A DNA stretch of 64,000 bases from Brevibacillus sp. DP1.3A (GTDB taxonomy: Bacteria; Bacillota; Bacilli; Brevibacillales; Brevibacillaceae): assembly GCF_013284245.2 (NCBI RefSeq), contig NZ_CP085876.1, positions 4,614,001 through 4,678,000 of the forward strand, written 5' to 3'. This document shows, piece by piece, positions 47,886 to 57,388 of this stretch. Every line of letters starts with the position of its first letter. Within the stretch, counting starts at the first letter, position 1. Position numbers and translations under genes: made by a program. The notes beneath the pieces were generated by a model that made no database searches, was not told the origin of the DNA, and saw only the letters and a list, made by a program, of their open reading frames with translations.

Positions 47886-48059
47886 CTCCAAAGGGGAGTA
47901 GCTTTTTCGCAACATAGTCGTCATTACGGGATTTTTCCCCGGCTATGTTGGCAACATTTTCGTAAATGTTGTAAGCAAGACCTTTGCCGACCAGGTAATA
48001 GGTCTATTTTTGTTTTTTCAATGACCTTTTCCTGTCCCGGGAAAGGTCGTTTTCTTTTT
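47886..48059 (+). promoter_or_regulatory. yybP-ykoY (Mn2+) riboswitch with terminator
   Basis: AAAGGGGAGTAGC near the 5' end and GCAAGACCTTTGCCGACC at the 3' side of the aptamer are the conserved blocks of the yybP-ykoY class, which senses Mn2+. A terminator (GACCTTTTCC..GGGAAAGGTC then TTTTCTTTTT) follows at 48022-48059, and the aptamer's TAATAGGTC could pair with its left arm as antiterminator. Mn2+ binding should turn on the TerC-family gene. Confidence 0.88.
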
Positions 48060-48145
48060 CGCCCCTTTACACACACTATAGGAGGTATCAAGAAAACGGC
48101 CAGCGGATTATTCGCTTCCAAAATGGATTAGGAGGAGGAAGAGAA

Positions 48146-48832
48146 ATGGATTTATTGTTAAGCCCTGAGTTTTGGACCGCATTACTTTCTATCGTTATCA
48201 TCGACCTGGTGCTGGCCGGGGACAATGCCCTCGTCATCGGGATGGCGGCTCGTAACCTGCCTGCTCATCAGCAAAAGAAAGCTATCATCTGGGGAACGGT
48301 TGGTGCCATTGTCATTCGTGCATTGGCGACACTCGCTGTCGTTTGGTTACTGAAAATTCCTGGTCTGCTGCTTGTAGGTGGTTTGATTCTCATTTGGATC
48401 GCCCTCAAGTTGTTGATTCAAGATAATGGTCATGAGAATATGAAGGCAAGTGGATCACTTGGAGCAGCGATTTGGACGATTATCGTAGCCGACACAGTAA
48501 TGGGCTTGGATAACGTTATCGCGGTTGCTGGTGCAGCACATGGTGATTTCCTTCTGGTAGTTATCGGTTTGATCATCAGTGTTCCGATCATGGTATGGGG
48601 TAGCACATTGATCTTGAAGCTGATCGAGAAATATCCGATTGTTATCTATATCGGTTCTGCCGTATTGGCGTATACCGCTGCGAGCATGGTAACAAGTGAG
48701 AAGTTCCTCACACCATTCTTTGCCGCTTACCCTTGGGTCAAATGGGTATTCATCGTAGCTGTTGTGGTTGGTGTCTTGTTGATCGGACGCATGAAAAGCC
48801 AACAGCAAAAACGTTTGGCAGAACAATCTTAA
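48146..48832 (+). CDS. TerC-family integral membrane protein (probable Mn2+ exporter)
   Basis: 228 residues with seven transmembrane helices and the TerC motifs IIDLVLAGDNALVIGMAARN and VADTVMGLDNVIAVAGAAHG, each with the conserved Asp residues in a helix. Bacillus homologues (YceF, YkoY) export Mn2+, and the upstream Mn2+ riboswitch supports that role. AGGAGGAGGAAGAG precedes the ATG. A terminator follows immediately. Confidence 0.9.
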   Translation: MDLLLSPEFWTALLSIVIIDLVLAGDNALVIGMAARNLPAHQQKKAIIWGTVGAIVIRALATLAVVWLLKIPGLLLVGGLILIWIALKLLIQDNGHENMKASGSLGAAIWTIIVADTVMGLDNVIAVAGAAHGDFLLVVIGLIISVPIMVWGSTLILKLIEKYPIVIYIGSAVLAYTAASMVTSEKFLTPFFAAYPWVKWVFIVAVVVGVLLIGRMKSQQQKRLAEQS

Positions 48833-48840
48833 TGCAAAGC

Positions 48841-48873
48841 AAGGCTCCGTCGTTTCCGCGACGGAGCTTTTTC
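48841..48873 (+). terminator. Terminator of the TerC-family gene
   Basis: GGCTCCGTCG-tttc-CGCGACGGAGC followed by TTTTTC. Confidence 0.9.
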
Positions 48874-48884
48874 ATGTATGTCGA

Positions 48885-48926
48885 AAAAAAAGCACCCGAA
48901 CACAGTGTATGTTCGGGTGTTTATTT
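48885..48926. terminator. Bidirectional terminator between TerC and the small minus-strand gene
   Basis: CACCCGAAC and GTTCGGGTG around ACAGTGTAT, with an A-rich left flank and T-rich right flank. Confidence 0.8.
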
Positions 48927-48948
48927 ATGTTCCACTTCACATTTTTTG

Positions 48949-49134
48949 TTAACGAGTAACGGCACGCATCAGCTTGCGACCTGATTTCCACATACGCGTT
49001 ACATCACGCATGGAGAAGGGCAACTGATTCCAATTCAATGAAAACCGACTGCGACGTCGCGGAGCCATCCAATAGCCAATGATCGCCACAATTCCGCTTG
49101 TGGCTAGAACCCGCAACAGGCCTCGAATGAACAA
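48949..49134 (-). CDS. Small membrane protein
   Basis: 61 residues from a TTG at 49134 (GGAGGTGG five bases upstream; the ATG at 49149 overlaps that site). One hydrophobic helix (about 3-25, LLRVLATSGIVAIIGYWM) followed by a basic tail (APRRRSRFSLNWNQ, WKSGRKLMRAVTR). It lies after the zinc-ribbon gene in the recD2-yrrD-yrzR region order. Function unknown. Confidence 0.6.
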   Translation of the reverse strand: MFIRGLLRVLATSGIVAIIGYWMAPRRRSRFSLNWNQLPFSMRDVTRMWKSGRKLMRAVTR

Positions 49135-49170
49135 GCGTGCCACCTCCATTGGTTTTGCCGCTCAAATCCA

Positions 49171-49377
49171 CTACATATTCAAGTGAGCGGTTACTGTCTG
49201 ATCCTCAATAAACAGATCGTTGAGCGAATGCAAAGATCCATCTTCCTCAACTTGGTAGACAGAAGCGATCTGCTCATTGGAAACGCTCATTTCTATAAAG
49301 CAGTTCCAGCAATAGTATTGATTGGTTCCAATCTTTCCTACGTCTTTGGAACTGCAATTCGGGCATATGACACGCAT
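49171..49377 (-). CDS. Small zinc-ribbon protein (YrzR-like position)
   Basis: 68 residues from ATG 49377 (GGGAGG upstream). Two CxxC pairs, MRVICPNCSSKDVGKIGTNQ and YYCWNCFIEM, form a zinc ribbon; the C-terminal half is acidic. Its place after a PRC-barrel gene and before alaS matches the small genes of the B. subtilis yrrD region. Confidence 0.75.
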   Translation of the reverse strand: MRVICPNCSSKDVGKIGTNQYYCWNCFIEMSVSNEQIASVYQVEEDGSLHSLNDLFIEDQTVTAHLNM

Positions 49378-49411
49378 CACGCTTTTCCTCCCTTTCACGC
49401 CTGGCCACGAA

Positions 49412-49891
49412 CTAGTCCGGCACGATCAGGTTTTCTTCCCCGATGATAACGGATGCTGGTGCAGGGAGGCGCTTTCGTCCTTCCGTAATATCTGCAAGCC
49501 AGCCATTCGATAGTTCGTACCCTACAAGTTTCTCCCAGTTGGCTGAAAAGTAAACGTCTTCCAGCCTCCCCAAACACTCTCCGGATGCGGTTATCACCGC
49601 TTTTCCTTTTAACTTCATCTTTCCCGTCACAATGCCGACAGGCTCAAGTCCGGCGAGATTAGGTAAGGGCGTGATCGCGTCTTTTCCCGATACGGTAAGG
49701 CAGGACTCCCCGACCGCATGAATATGTTCGGTAGGAATATAGGTACCTGATTGGAACCAGCCCTGTTCGCTCAGCAAGACTCCTCGTACATGCCAAGTGG
49801 AGTCGCAAAGAATGTCACGCACGGTTCCAATCGTCTCCCCTGTTTGTAGGCAAACAACTGGCAATCCGACTGCATCCATTGCCTTGCGCAT
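49412..49891 (-). CDS. PRC-barrel domain protein (YrrD-like)
   Basis: 159 residues from the ATG at 49891; an ATG three codons upstream touches the GGGGG site. Two PRC-barrel modules: VGLPVVCLQTGETIGTVRDI and LKGKAVITASGECLGRLEDV, the second followed by LVGYELSNGW. PRC barrels bind proteins or RNA in diverse systems; this one is conserved beside recD2 in Bacilli with no known function. Confidence 0.85.
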   Translation of the reverse strand: MRKAMDAVGLPVVCLQTGETIGTVRDILCDSTWHVRGVLLSEQGWFQSGTYIPTEHIHAVGESCLTVSGKDAITPLPNLAGLEPVGIVTGKMKLKGKAVITASGECLGRLEDVYFSANWEKLVGYELSNGWLADITEGRKRLPAPASVIIGEENLIVPD

Positions 49892-49965
49892 GTGGGACAT
49901 CCCCCTTCCGCCTTGTTAGTATCAGGCGAAATGGACACGTCCATTCGGCGCAAATGGTTCCAACT

Positions 49966-52227
49966 TCACTCTTGCTTTAGCCGTTCCTCTAGGTAACTGT
50001 ACCGTACCCCCTCCTCATCAGACTCTACAGCAGCGCGGAACGCATCCGGCTCTCCACACATGATGAGGAATGATTTGCTCCGGGTAATCCCGGTATAGAC
50101 CAGCTTGCGTCTGAGCATACGGTAGTAGCTTTTGACAAACGGCATGATCACAATCGGAAATTCGCTGCCTTGAGACTTATGAACCGAGCAGCAGTAGGCA
50201 AGCGTCAGCTGATGATAATCCGAACGCTTGTACACCACTTCCCTGTTATCAAAAGCAGCGACCAGCATCTCCTGGTTCTCCGCATTTTCATTCGGGAAAA
50301 AGATGGCGACGATCTCACCCATGTCACCGTTAAACACCTGTTCTTCAGCATTGTTCACCAATTGCAGAACCTTGTCTCCAGTACGGAAAGTCGTCTCTCC
50401 GAAAGTAACTTCACGCTTTTGCGGTGTTTTCGGATTAAACAGCTCCTGCAATTCTTCATTCAACCGGTTCACACCGGCATTACCTTTATAGATAGGGGCT
50501 AATACCTGAACATCTTTTGCCGTATATCCTTTTTTTACGGCTCCGAAGCAAATTTGTTTCACTGCTTCAGGAACTTCTTGTGGCAAACTTGTGAAGAATC
50601 GCCGATCCGGGGTGGTGTGAAGCAAATCTGCCGGTACATTCCCCTTGCGTACATCATGGGCCAAGCGAATAATGGTGGACTCTTCTGCTTGCCGATAAAT
50701 TTCTGTCAGCTGTACCAGCGGTAGCAATCCAGATCGAATCATATCCAACAGGACGTTGCCTGGTCCTACGGAAGGCAACTGGTCTGGGTCACCTACCATG
50801 ATGATCTGCATGTCGTCTGGGACCGCACGAAACAATTGATTTGCGAGCCAGATATCGACCATGGACATTTCATCCACAATTAATAGCCGGCCACAGATTG
50901 GGTGCTCCGCGTCATGCTCGAAGCTCTCCCCTTTGTAACCGAGCAAGCGATGGATGGTCATCGCTGGTAAACCCGTAGTCTCTGTCATACGTTTTGCTGC
51001 ACGTCCAGTAGGAGCCACAAGAACGATCGGGAACGGATTTTCTTCGCTGTATTTTTTCAAGTCCAGAGACAATCCATGAAGCTGAGAAAAGACACGACAG
51101 ATCCCACGAATGACTGTCGTTTTCCCCGTACCAGGTCCCCCTGTCAAAAGCATCAGACCTGCTTTGATCGCCTGTTCAATGGCATCACGCTGTGTCTGGG
51201 CATACGTAATCCCCAGCTCATCCTCAACCGCCCCTAATGCACGGTATAATTCTGATGTCGGGAACGTGCCGAATTCATCCCGCTCAGCGAAGTGACGCAG
51301 TCTTTTGGCAATACCGAGCTCGGCAAAAAACAGCGAGGGCAAATACACCCGCTCATCTTCCCAGGCAATTTTGCTCGACACAAACAGAGCTTCCACGGCC
51401 AGTCGAATATCGTCTCCAGAAAAGACGTGCCCCCCGCACTCTTCGAGAAGGCCTAGCGTTTTTTCACAAAGCTCCTCCACAGGCAAATAAACATGTCCTT
51501 CTGAATACGAAGCCTCCTGTAAGACAAAGAGGGCCGCCGCCTTCACACGTTCTTCTGAGGAAGCAGCGATTCCAGTTGCTCGTGCAATGTCATCTGCCCG
51601 CTTAAAGCCGATTCCTACGACATCCTCAATCAACCGATAAGGCTCTTCCTTCAGCACTGTCATCGTTTCCAGCTTGTAGGTCTGATAAATACGCAGCGCC
51701 ATGTTCACACCAATGCCGAAGTCGTACAAGAAAACCATGGCACTTTCCAAGGAACGATGCTCGACTACTGAATCATAGATCGTTTTGGCACGTTGTTCAG
51801 AAATGCCTGGTACCTCAGCCAATCGCTCCGGGAAGTCCGCAATAATTGACAGCGCATCTACCCCGAGCTGCTCGACAATTCGTTTGGCCATTTTCTTTCC
51901 AATCCCTTGAAACAAGCCACTGGCTAAGTAACGCTCAACCCCGGCCAATGTTTTTGGCGTTTCACGTTCATAGCGATTTGCTACGTACTGCTGCCCAAAA
52001 CGAGGGTGTGTCTTCCATTCACCGTAAAAGGTGTACAGCTCATCTGGATGCGGGCGAGGAAAATTACCAACAATAATGACCTCCGATTCTTTAATCGATT
52101 CGGTAGTCTCTTCTATCTTAAGACGGATAACTCCGTACCACGTTTCTTCCTTGTAAAAAATTTCTTGAGAAACAAATCCTCTAATGAAGTTTTCTGCAAA
52201 CAGCGAGATTGACTGCTGCTCGTCCAT
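49966..52227 (-). CDS. recD2: RecD2-type 5'-3' DNA helicase
   Basis: 753 residues. N-terminal OB-like and helix-hairpin-helix region (about 90-250), then SF1B helicase motifs: LLTGGPGTGKTTVIRGICRV (Walker A), LLIVDEMSMVDIWLANQLF (Walker B), IIMVGDPDQLPSVGPGNVLL (III) and near the end YCCSVHKSQGSEFPIVIMPF and LVYTGITRSKSFLIM (V/VI). It is RecD without RecBC, acting in mismatch repair and replication fork metabolism. AAGGAGG precedes the ATG. Confidence 0.95.
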   Translation of the reverse strand: MDEQQSISLFAENFIRGFVSQEIFYKEETWYGVIRLKIEETTESIKESEVIIVGNFPRPHPDELYTFYGEWKTHPRFGQQYVANRYERETPKTLAGVERYLASGLFQGIGKKMAKRIVEQLGVDALSIIADFPERLAEVPGISEQRAKTIYDSVVEHRSLESAMVFLYDFGIGVNMALRIYQTYKLETMTVLKEEPYRLIEDVVGIGFKRADDIARATGIAASSEERVKAAALFVLQEASYSEGHVYLPVEELCEKTLGLLEECGGHVFSGDDIRLAVEALFVSSKIAWEDERVYLPSLFFAELGIAKRLRHFAERDEFGTFPTSELYRALGAVEDELGITYAQTQRDAIEQAIKAGLMLLTGGPGTGKTTVIRGICRVFSQLHGLSLDLKKYSEENPFPIVLVAPTGRAAKRMTETTGLPAMTIHRLLGYKGESFEHDAEHPICGRLLIVDEMSMVDIWLANQLFRAVPDDMQIIMVGDPDQLPSVGPGNVLLDMIRSGLLPLVQLTEIYRQAEESTIIRLAHDVRKGNVPADLLHTTPDRRFFTSLPQEVPEAVKQICFGAVKKGYTAKDVQVLAPIYKGNAGVNRLNEELQELFNPKTPQKREVTFGETTFRTGDKVLQLVNNAEEQVFNGDMGEIVAIFFPNENAENQEMLVAAFDNREVVYKRSDYHQLTLAYCCSVHKSQGSEFPIVIMPFVKSYYRMLRRKLVYTGITRSKSFLIMCGEPDAFRAAVESDEEGVRYSYLEERLKQE

Positions 52228-52262
52228 CTAAACGCCTCCTTACATAAAAACCGTTCCAGAAA

Positions 52263-52294
52263 GGAAAAATCCACTTCTCTTGAAAGTGGATTTC
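52263..52294 (-). terminator. Terminator of the chemoreceptor gene
   Basis: AAATCCACTT-tcaagag-AAGTGGATTT then TTCC on the minus strand. Confidence 0.8.
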
Positions 52295-52307
52295 TCATAT
52301 GCTCATC

Positions 52308-53972
52308 TTAAATTGTAAATCGTTTTACTTGTTCTGACAACTGCTCGGCCATTTTCGCAAGCGTTTCTGATGCTGCCGTCATTTCCTCAGACGTTGCTGA
52401 CTGTTCTTCAGACGCTGCTGCCACTTCCTGCGTATCTCTGGCCGCTATTTCCGCAAGTCCAGCTATTTTTTCGGAGTGACTCACCAATTGAACTGTATCG
52501 CGATGAATCGCTTGGGCTGCATCGTTCATACGATGTACTTGCTGGCTGACGTCTTGAACGGCCACCAATATTTGCTGGAAGCTGTCTCCTGCCTGCGCCA
52601 CTCCTTCGCGTCCATCCTGTATAGCGACTGCAGTCGTTCCCATTTCCGATACAGCCGCGAGAATATCTGTATGGATCGTATGAATCAAGCTTGCGATTTC
52701 TTCTGCAGCCTCACCCGATTGCTCAGCCAGCTTACGTACCTCTTGGGCCACAACCGCAAAACCGCGTCCCTGTTCCCCCGCCCGTGCAGCCTCGATGGCA
52801 GCATTCAAAGCCAATAGATTCGTCTGGTTGGATATTTGACGAATGATCGTGATGATTCCGATGATTTGCTCGGATTGAGAGCCAAGCTCGCGGATAACCT
52901 GCTCCGTTCGACGGGCATGATCCGTGATTTGATCCATTTCTTGTACAAGCTCGTTCAGCTTGCCTTCCCCAACCTGTGCCATTCGATTCGCGTCTGTCGC
53001 GTCAGCATTTACTTGAGAGGTCGAGGCCGCAATGAGTTGGATATCTTCTCCGATGCGAGACAAAAAGCGTACTGTATCCGTCACCGTTTGTTTTTGTTGT
53101 TCGGAACCTGTAGCGATTTCCGAAGAAGCCATAGAAATCTGTTCGGAGGCACGGGCACTTTCTGTCGCACTCGCTGTTAATTCTTCCGAAGCTGCCGCGA
53201 CCTGTTGAGCTACTCGCTGCACCTCGTTGACCATGCTGCGAAATACCCCCATCATCTCGTTGTACATCGACGATAATTCCCCGAGCTCATCCCGGGAACG
53301 TACAGTCACATGCGAGGTCAAATCTCCTGTCTCTGCACGCTTCATTGCCGATACCAACTCTTTTAGCGGTCGTACCAGTTTGTTGACAATAAAAATGCCT
53401 GTGACGAGCGCTAAGGTAGCACTCACAAGGTTGAGGAGAAACATCATCGGACGACTACTCTCAATCGTCGTCAGCAAATCATTCTCGTAGCTGCCAATGG
53501 CTAAAATCCACCCGTTTGGCAGCTGCTTATACGCCGCCACTTTGGTAGAGCCTCCAAATTCATATTCGATCCAACCGTTTTTTTGAGCGAGCATGACTTG
53601 CGTGAATTCTTCATTCGCCAAAGAGGTATTCTCGACTTTCGGGTCTGGATGAAAGATGGCAATTCCACTCGCATCCAAGATATAGGCGTAGCCAACCATA
53701 CCATTTGGCTTGTAGTAGTGTTCGGCCACTTCACGTGTTAGTTCGTTAATTTTCTGTCTGTTTCCCTCACTAATCGTTGCATCTTGAGCGTAAACAGCTA
53801 GCTCGCGTGCCTTCATTTCCGTTATGTATTGCAAGTCAGATACAGCCAGCTTATATAGCGCGCTGCGTGCATTTTCAAATTGGATATAGCCGACGACCAT
53901 TAATGGAAGCATGGTTAGGATGAGTATCGTAAACACCAGTTTGTAGCGAATAGAGTAGCGTCTGGCCAACAT
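52308..53972 (-). CDS. Methyl-accepting chemotaxis protein
   Basis: 554 residues: transmembrane helix 1 (about 12-32), a single-Cache-type extracellular sensor (about 35-185, containing [20 protein letters not shown]), helix 2 (about 190-215), a HAMP domain (about 215-270) and a cytoplasmic signalling hairpin with the tip [40 protein letters not shown] (two adjacent blocks). GGAGAGG precedes the ATG. It senses an unknown small ligand and controls CheA. Isolated gene. Confidence 0.93.
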   Translation of the reverse strand: MLARRYSIRYKLVFTILILTMLPLMVVGYIQFENARSALYKLAVSDLQYITEMKARELAVYAQDATISEGNRQKINELTREVAEHYYKPNGMVGYAYILDASGIAIFHPDPKVENTSLANEEFTQVMLAQKNGWIEYEFGGSTKVAAYKQLPNGWILAIGSYENDLLTTIESSRPMMFLLNLVSATLALVTGIFIVNKLVRPLKELVSAMKRAETGDLTSHVTVRSRDELGELSSMYNEMMGVFRSMVNEVQRVAQQVAAASEELTASATESARASEQISMASSEIATGSEQQKQTVTDTVRFLSRIGEDIQLIAASTSQVNADATDANRMAQVGEGKLNELVQEMDQITDHARRTEQVIRELGSQSEQIIGIITIIRQISNQTNLLALNAAIEAARAGEQGRGFAVVAQEVRKLAEQSGEAAEEIASLIHTIHTDILAAVSEMGTTAVAIQDGREGVAQAGDSFQQILVAVQDVSQQVHRMNDAAQAIHRDTVQLVSHSEKIAGLAEIAARDTQEVAAASEEQSATSEEMTAASETLAKMAEQLSEQVKRFTI

Positions 53973-54100
53973 GAAAGTCCTCTCCTTATCGGATGATCCG
54001 AATTATAATAGTTCTTCAGGATTAGTACTACAGAATCATTCTACCATCCTCTTCCACAATTCACCACAAACTCCAATAAGAAACCCACTTTTGCTCAAAT

Positions 54101-54133
54101 GAAAAAACCGCTTGGCTTCATCCAAACGGCTTT
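54101..54133 (-). terminator. Terminator of the cysteine desulfurase gene
   Basis: GCCGTTTGG-atgaag-CCAAGCGGT followed by TTTTTC on the minus strand. Confidence 0.85.
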
Positions 54134-54142
54134 CATCCTTCT

Positions 54143-55288
54143 TTATTCGCGTACCAAACGCTTTACAATCGCTGCAATCGCTGTAGCAGCCTGCTTTGCC
54201 TCTTCCACCGTATTCGTAATCCCAAAGCTGAAACGAATGGCTGAATGAGCAATCTTCTCGTCCACATGCATCGCTATTAGAACGTGTGACAGCTCTAATG
54301 ATCCGGATGTACAAGCTGAGCCACTCGCTGCTGCAATCTTGGCGATATCCAGATTCATCAGCATGGTTTCTGTATGAACACCTGGGAAGGACACATTTAA
54401 AATATGCGGCAATGTCTGTTCGCTATGTCCATTTAGGCAGAACGTAATGCCTGCTTCCTGCCAGACTGCGATCATCTCTGCTTTCATCTGCCCATACTTT
54501 TCAACCCGCTCGGCCATTTCCTCGCCAGCGACCTTTGTCGCTTCGGCAAACCCAACAATCCCGGCCAGGTTTTCCGTTCCCGCTCTGCGCTTGCGTTCTT
54601 GTGAACCGCCGTGCAAAATCGGGGAAAACGGAACCTTACGCGCTAAATACAAAGCGCCGACTCCTTTTGGACCATTAATTTTATGAGCGGATACCGAGAG
54701 CATATCAACAGGCAGCTTCCGTGCATGGATAGGAAGTACACCAAAAGCCTGTACGGCATCCGTATGAAAAACAATCCCTTTTTCACGCAGGAAGGTACCG
54801 ATTTCCTCGATTGGCTGGATCGTTCCTACTTCGTTGTTCCCGTACATAATGGACACCAGTACCGTATCCGGGCGAACCGCTTGTTTCAGGTCTTCCAAGC
54901 GGACCATGCCTGTCTGGTCAACGGGCAAGTATGTCACTTCAAATCCTGCCTGCTCCAAAAATTCACAAGCATGCAAGACTGCATGGTGCTCGATTTGCGA
55001 AGTAATGACGTGACGACCACGTTCGCGCTGTGCCATTGCAGCGCCGATGATTGCCATATTGTCCGCTTCTGTCCCGCCACTCGTAAAGATGAGCGCTTGC
55101 GGATCAGCATCCATAAAGTCGGCAATCGTGTCCCTCGCATGCTCCAGCGCTTTTCGCGCTTCGCGACCTGCACCATGGACACTAGATGGATTACCGTATA
55201 CTTGAGTCAAATAGGGAGTCATAGCAGCAACTACCCGCGGATGGACAGGCGTAGTAGCTGCATGGTCAAAATACATTAGATCTGACAC
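54143..55288 (-). CDS. IscS/NifS-type cysteine desulfurase (YrvO-like)
   Basis: 381 residues from the GTG at 55288 (AAGGTG upstream; a GTG three codons earlier lies in that site). MYFDHAATTPVHPRVVAAM, TSGGTEADNMAIIGAAM, QIEHHAVLHACE, SVSAHKINGPKGVGALYL with the PLP lysine, and SGSACTSGSLELSHVL with the catalytic cysteine. It donates sulfur, in Bacillus to MnmA for tRNA 2-thiolation. The usual downstream mnmA is absent; the gene ends with a terminator. cymR lies 28 nt upstream. Confidence 0.92.
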   Translation of the reverse strand: MSDLMYFDHAATTPVHPRVVAAMTPYLTQVYGNPSSVHGAGREARKALEHARDTIADFMDADPQALIFTSGGTEADNMAIIGAAMAQRERGRHVITSQIEHHAVLHACEFLEQAGFEVTYLPVDQTGMVRLEDLKQAVRPDTVLVSIMYGNNEVGTIQPIEEIGTFLREKGIVFHTDAVQAFGVLPIHARKLPVDMLSVSAHKINGPKGVGALYLARKVPFSPILHGGSQERKRRAGTENLAGIVGFAEATKVAGEEMAERVEKYGQMKAEMIAVWQEAGITFCLNGHSEQTLPHILNVSFPGVHTETMLMNLDIAKIAAASGSACTSGSLELSHVLIAMHVDEKIAHSAIRFSFGITNTVEEAKQAATAIAAIVKRLVRE

Positions 55289-55315
55289 TGCTGTCACCTT
55301 CTACCAACTTATATT

Positions 55316-55735
55316 CTAGATATAAAACATATAATTATCGCCAGGACCATCGTCTTCAAAGCTGATTAAGTCCTGAAGGGATGTCGAATCCAGAACAGCA
55401 GAAATACTATCCCGAATGCGCAGCCATAAAAAACGCTTAGCCGGATCTTCTTCCTCTGCAAATTCCACGGGGCTGATCGGTCCTTCCAGCACGCGAATCA
55501 CATCGCCAGCAGAAATCTCATCCGGCTGCTTTGCCAGAACGTAACCGCCATATGCGCCACGAATGCTTTTTACCAAACCCGCGTTACGCAGAGGTGCAAT
55601 CAATTGCTCCAAATAATGCTCGGACAAATCGTGTTTTTGGGCGATGCTCCGCAGTGAAGTCGGCCCTTCTCCGCAACGGTTGGCCAATTCCATCATAATC
55701 GTCAGCCCGTAACGTCCTTTCGTCGAAATCTTCAC
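55316..55735 (-). CDS. cymR: CymR-type Rrf2-family transcriptional regulator
   Basis: 139 residues from a GTG at 55735 after GAGGAGAG. MKISTKGRYGLTIMMELANR, SLRSIAQKHDLSEHYLEQLI and KSIRGAYGGYVLAKQPDEIS are the winged-helix blocks of Rrf2 proteins. It lacks the three closely spaced cysteines of IscR-type Fe-S sensors, as CymR does. In B. subtilis CymR with CysK represses cysteine and methionine metabolism. The adjacent cysteine desulfurase fits. Confidence 0.9.
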   Translation of the reverse strand: MKISTKGRYGLTIMMELANRCGEGPTSLRSIAQKHDLSEHYLEQLIAPLRNAGLVKSIRGAYGGYVLAKQPDEISAGDVIRVLEGPISPVEFAEEEDPAKRFLWLRIRDSISAVLDSTSLQDLISFEDDGPGDNYMFYI

Positions 55736-55827
55736 GTTAACAACTCTCCTCTTTGTATCGGTAATACGCGCCGGCCCCCCTACATGTCCTCAGTATCGTG
55801 GGACACACTAACATCTTAGGGGGTGAT

Positions 55828-56007
55828 ATGCAGATGACGACGAACAAACGCTCGGAACGAGGTCGCAACCACCCGTCCGACACCTTGTACGACCAACCCG
55901 CAGGCACGATTGCTCACAAAGCCCGTTACGGTGCGAGTGAGCAGAGCAAACAACCGAATGAAAACGGTGATTTGCCCAATAAACCAGGCGGAAGTGTCCG
56001 CACGTAA
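55828..56007 (+). CDS. Small hydrophilic protein
   Basis: 59 residues from ATG 55828, or 57 from ATG 55834; GGGGGTGAT precedes both. Composition is Arg, Asn, Gly, Pro and Gln rich (KRSERGRNHPSDTLYDQPAG...NKPGGSVRT), disordered in appearance. Reminiscent of small spore-associated proteins but without a match to the SASP family. A terminator follows. Encoded divergently from cymR and converging with rarA. Confidence 0.6.
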   Translation: MQMTTNKRSERGRNHPSDTLYDQPAGTIAHKARYGASEQSKQPNENGDLPNKPGGSVRT

Positions 56008-56016
56008 ATGGTAGCT

Positions 56017-56045
56017 CCCCCTATTATTCGGGGGAGTTTTTCCTT
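56017..56045 (+). terminator. Shared terminator of the small gene and rarA
   Basis: CTCCCCC-tattatt-CGGGGGAG followed by TTTTTCC; the rarA stop codon lies in this hairpin. Confidence 0.85.
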
Positions 56046-57382
56046 GGCAATCCACTTCCGTCCATCTTCTGTCTTTCTTCCTGGAAGCGGCGAATGTGAC
56101 GCTCATAGCCGTGGTCCTTTGGCTGGTAGAACGAGTAGTTTACACCGTCAGGCAGATACTGTTGAGGTACATACCCATAGGGATAGTTATGCGGATACAG
56201 ATATCCCTGACCGTGTCCCAGCTTCGCAGCTCCCTTGTAAGCAGAATCTCGCAGATGAATCGGTACTTGCTTGTGCCCATCCGTTCGGATACGATCCAAC
56301 GCAGAATTAATTCCGTTGTAAGCGGCATTGCTTTTGGGGGCGGTTGCCAGGTACGTCGTCGCTTGTGCTAAAGGGATACGCCCTTCAGGCATTCCCACCA
56401 ATTCTACCGCCTGAAAGCAGGAAATCGCAACTGTGATCGCTTGCGGGTCAGCATTTCCGATGTCCTCTGAAGCCGAAATGACCAAACGACGAGAAATGAA
56501 CCGCGGATCTTCTCCAGCATCGATCATTCTCGCTAGCCAGTAAAGAGCTGCGTCCGGATCAGAACCACGAATGGATTTAATAAAAGCGGAGATTGTGTCG
56601 TAATGGTTGTCCCCACTCTTATCGTAACGTACAGCCCTGCGCTGAATGGATTCTACAGCGACGTCCAGCGTCACGGTAATTCGCCCATCCGATCCTGGTT
56701 GTGTTGTTGTCACTGCCAGCTCCAATGCGTTCAGCAAACGTCTGGCATCCCCTTCCGCGTATTGAATCAAATGCTCTGCCGCTTCCGGTTCTACGGTAAC
56801 AAATAGCTCCGCCAATCCATTTTCTTCATCAGTAAGTGCCCGATCCATGACCTGCTTCAATTCCTCATGAGAAAGCGATTGAAGGGAAAACACTTGTGAA
56901 CGCGACAAAAGCGCCGGATTCACCTCGAAAAAAGGATTCTCCGTCGTAGCGCCAATCAAAATGATCGTGCCTTCCTCCACGTAAGGAAGAAGGGCGTCCT
57001 GTTGCGATTTGTTGAAGCGGTGAATCTCGTCTACGAACAACGTTGTCCGCTGACTGTCCATGACGAGCCGCTCCTTTGCTGCATCCACCACTTTACGGAT
57101 GTCAGCGACACCAGCCGTAACGGCATTTAACTCGGAGAAATGCGTGCGTGTGGTTCGGGCAATGACTTTTGCCAGCGTTGTTTTCCCTGTACCTGGAGGT
57201 CCGTAAAAAATGACAGAGGACACTTGATCTGCTTCGATCGCTCGTCGGAGGAGCTTTCCAGGAGCCAAAATATGCGATTGCCCGATTACATCCTGAATCG
57301 ATTGTGGCCGCATCCGTGCAGCCAATGGCTTCTGTTTGCCGCCACCCTGCTGGTCGTAGGCAAACGTGAATAAATCATTCAT
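56024..57382 (-). CDS. rarA: Replication-associated recombination protein A (AAA+ ATPase)
   Basis: 452 residues. PQSIQDVIGQSHILAPGKLL, Walker A FYGPPGTGKTTLAKVIA, Walker B TLFVDEIHRFNKSQQDALLP, sensor ATTENPFFEVNPALLSR and the C-terminal RarA domain with IKSIRGSDPDAALYWLARMI and YLATAPKSNAAYNGI. A clamp-loader-like ATPase (MgsA/WRNIP1 relative) that acts at stalled forks. Stop codon within a terminator hairpin. The ATG follows AAAGG. Matches B. subtilis yrvN position. Confidence 0.95.
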   Translation of the reverse strand: MNDLFTFAYDQQGGGKQKPLAARMRPQSIQDVIGQSHILAPGKLLRRAIEADQVSSVIFYGPPGTGKTTLAKVIARTTRTHFSELNAVTAGVADIRKVVDAAKERLVMDSQRTTLFVDEIHRFNKSQQDALLPYVEEGTIILIGATTENPFFEVNPALLSRSQVFSLQSLSHEELKQVMDRALTDEENGLAELFVTVEPEAAEHLIQYAEGDARRLLNALELAVTTTQPGSDGRITVTLDVAVESIQRRAVRYDKSGDNHYDTISAFIKSIRGSDPDAALYWLARMIDAGEDPRFISRRLVISASEDIGNADPQAITVAISCFQAVELVGMPEGRIPLAQATTYLATAPKSNAAYNGINSALDRIRTDGHKQVPIHLRDSAYKGAAKLGHGQGYLYPHNYPYGYVPQQYLPDGVNYSFYQPKDHGYERHIRRFQEERQKMDGSGLPRKNSPE

Positions 57383-57388
57383 GTTCCA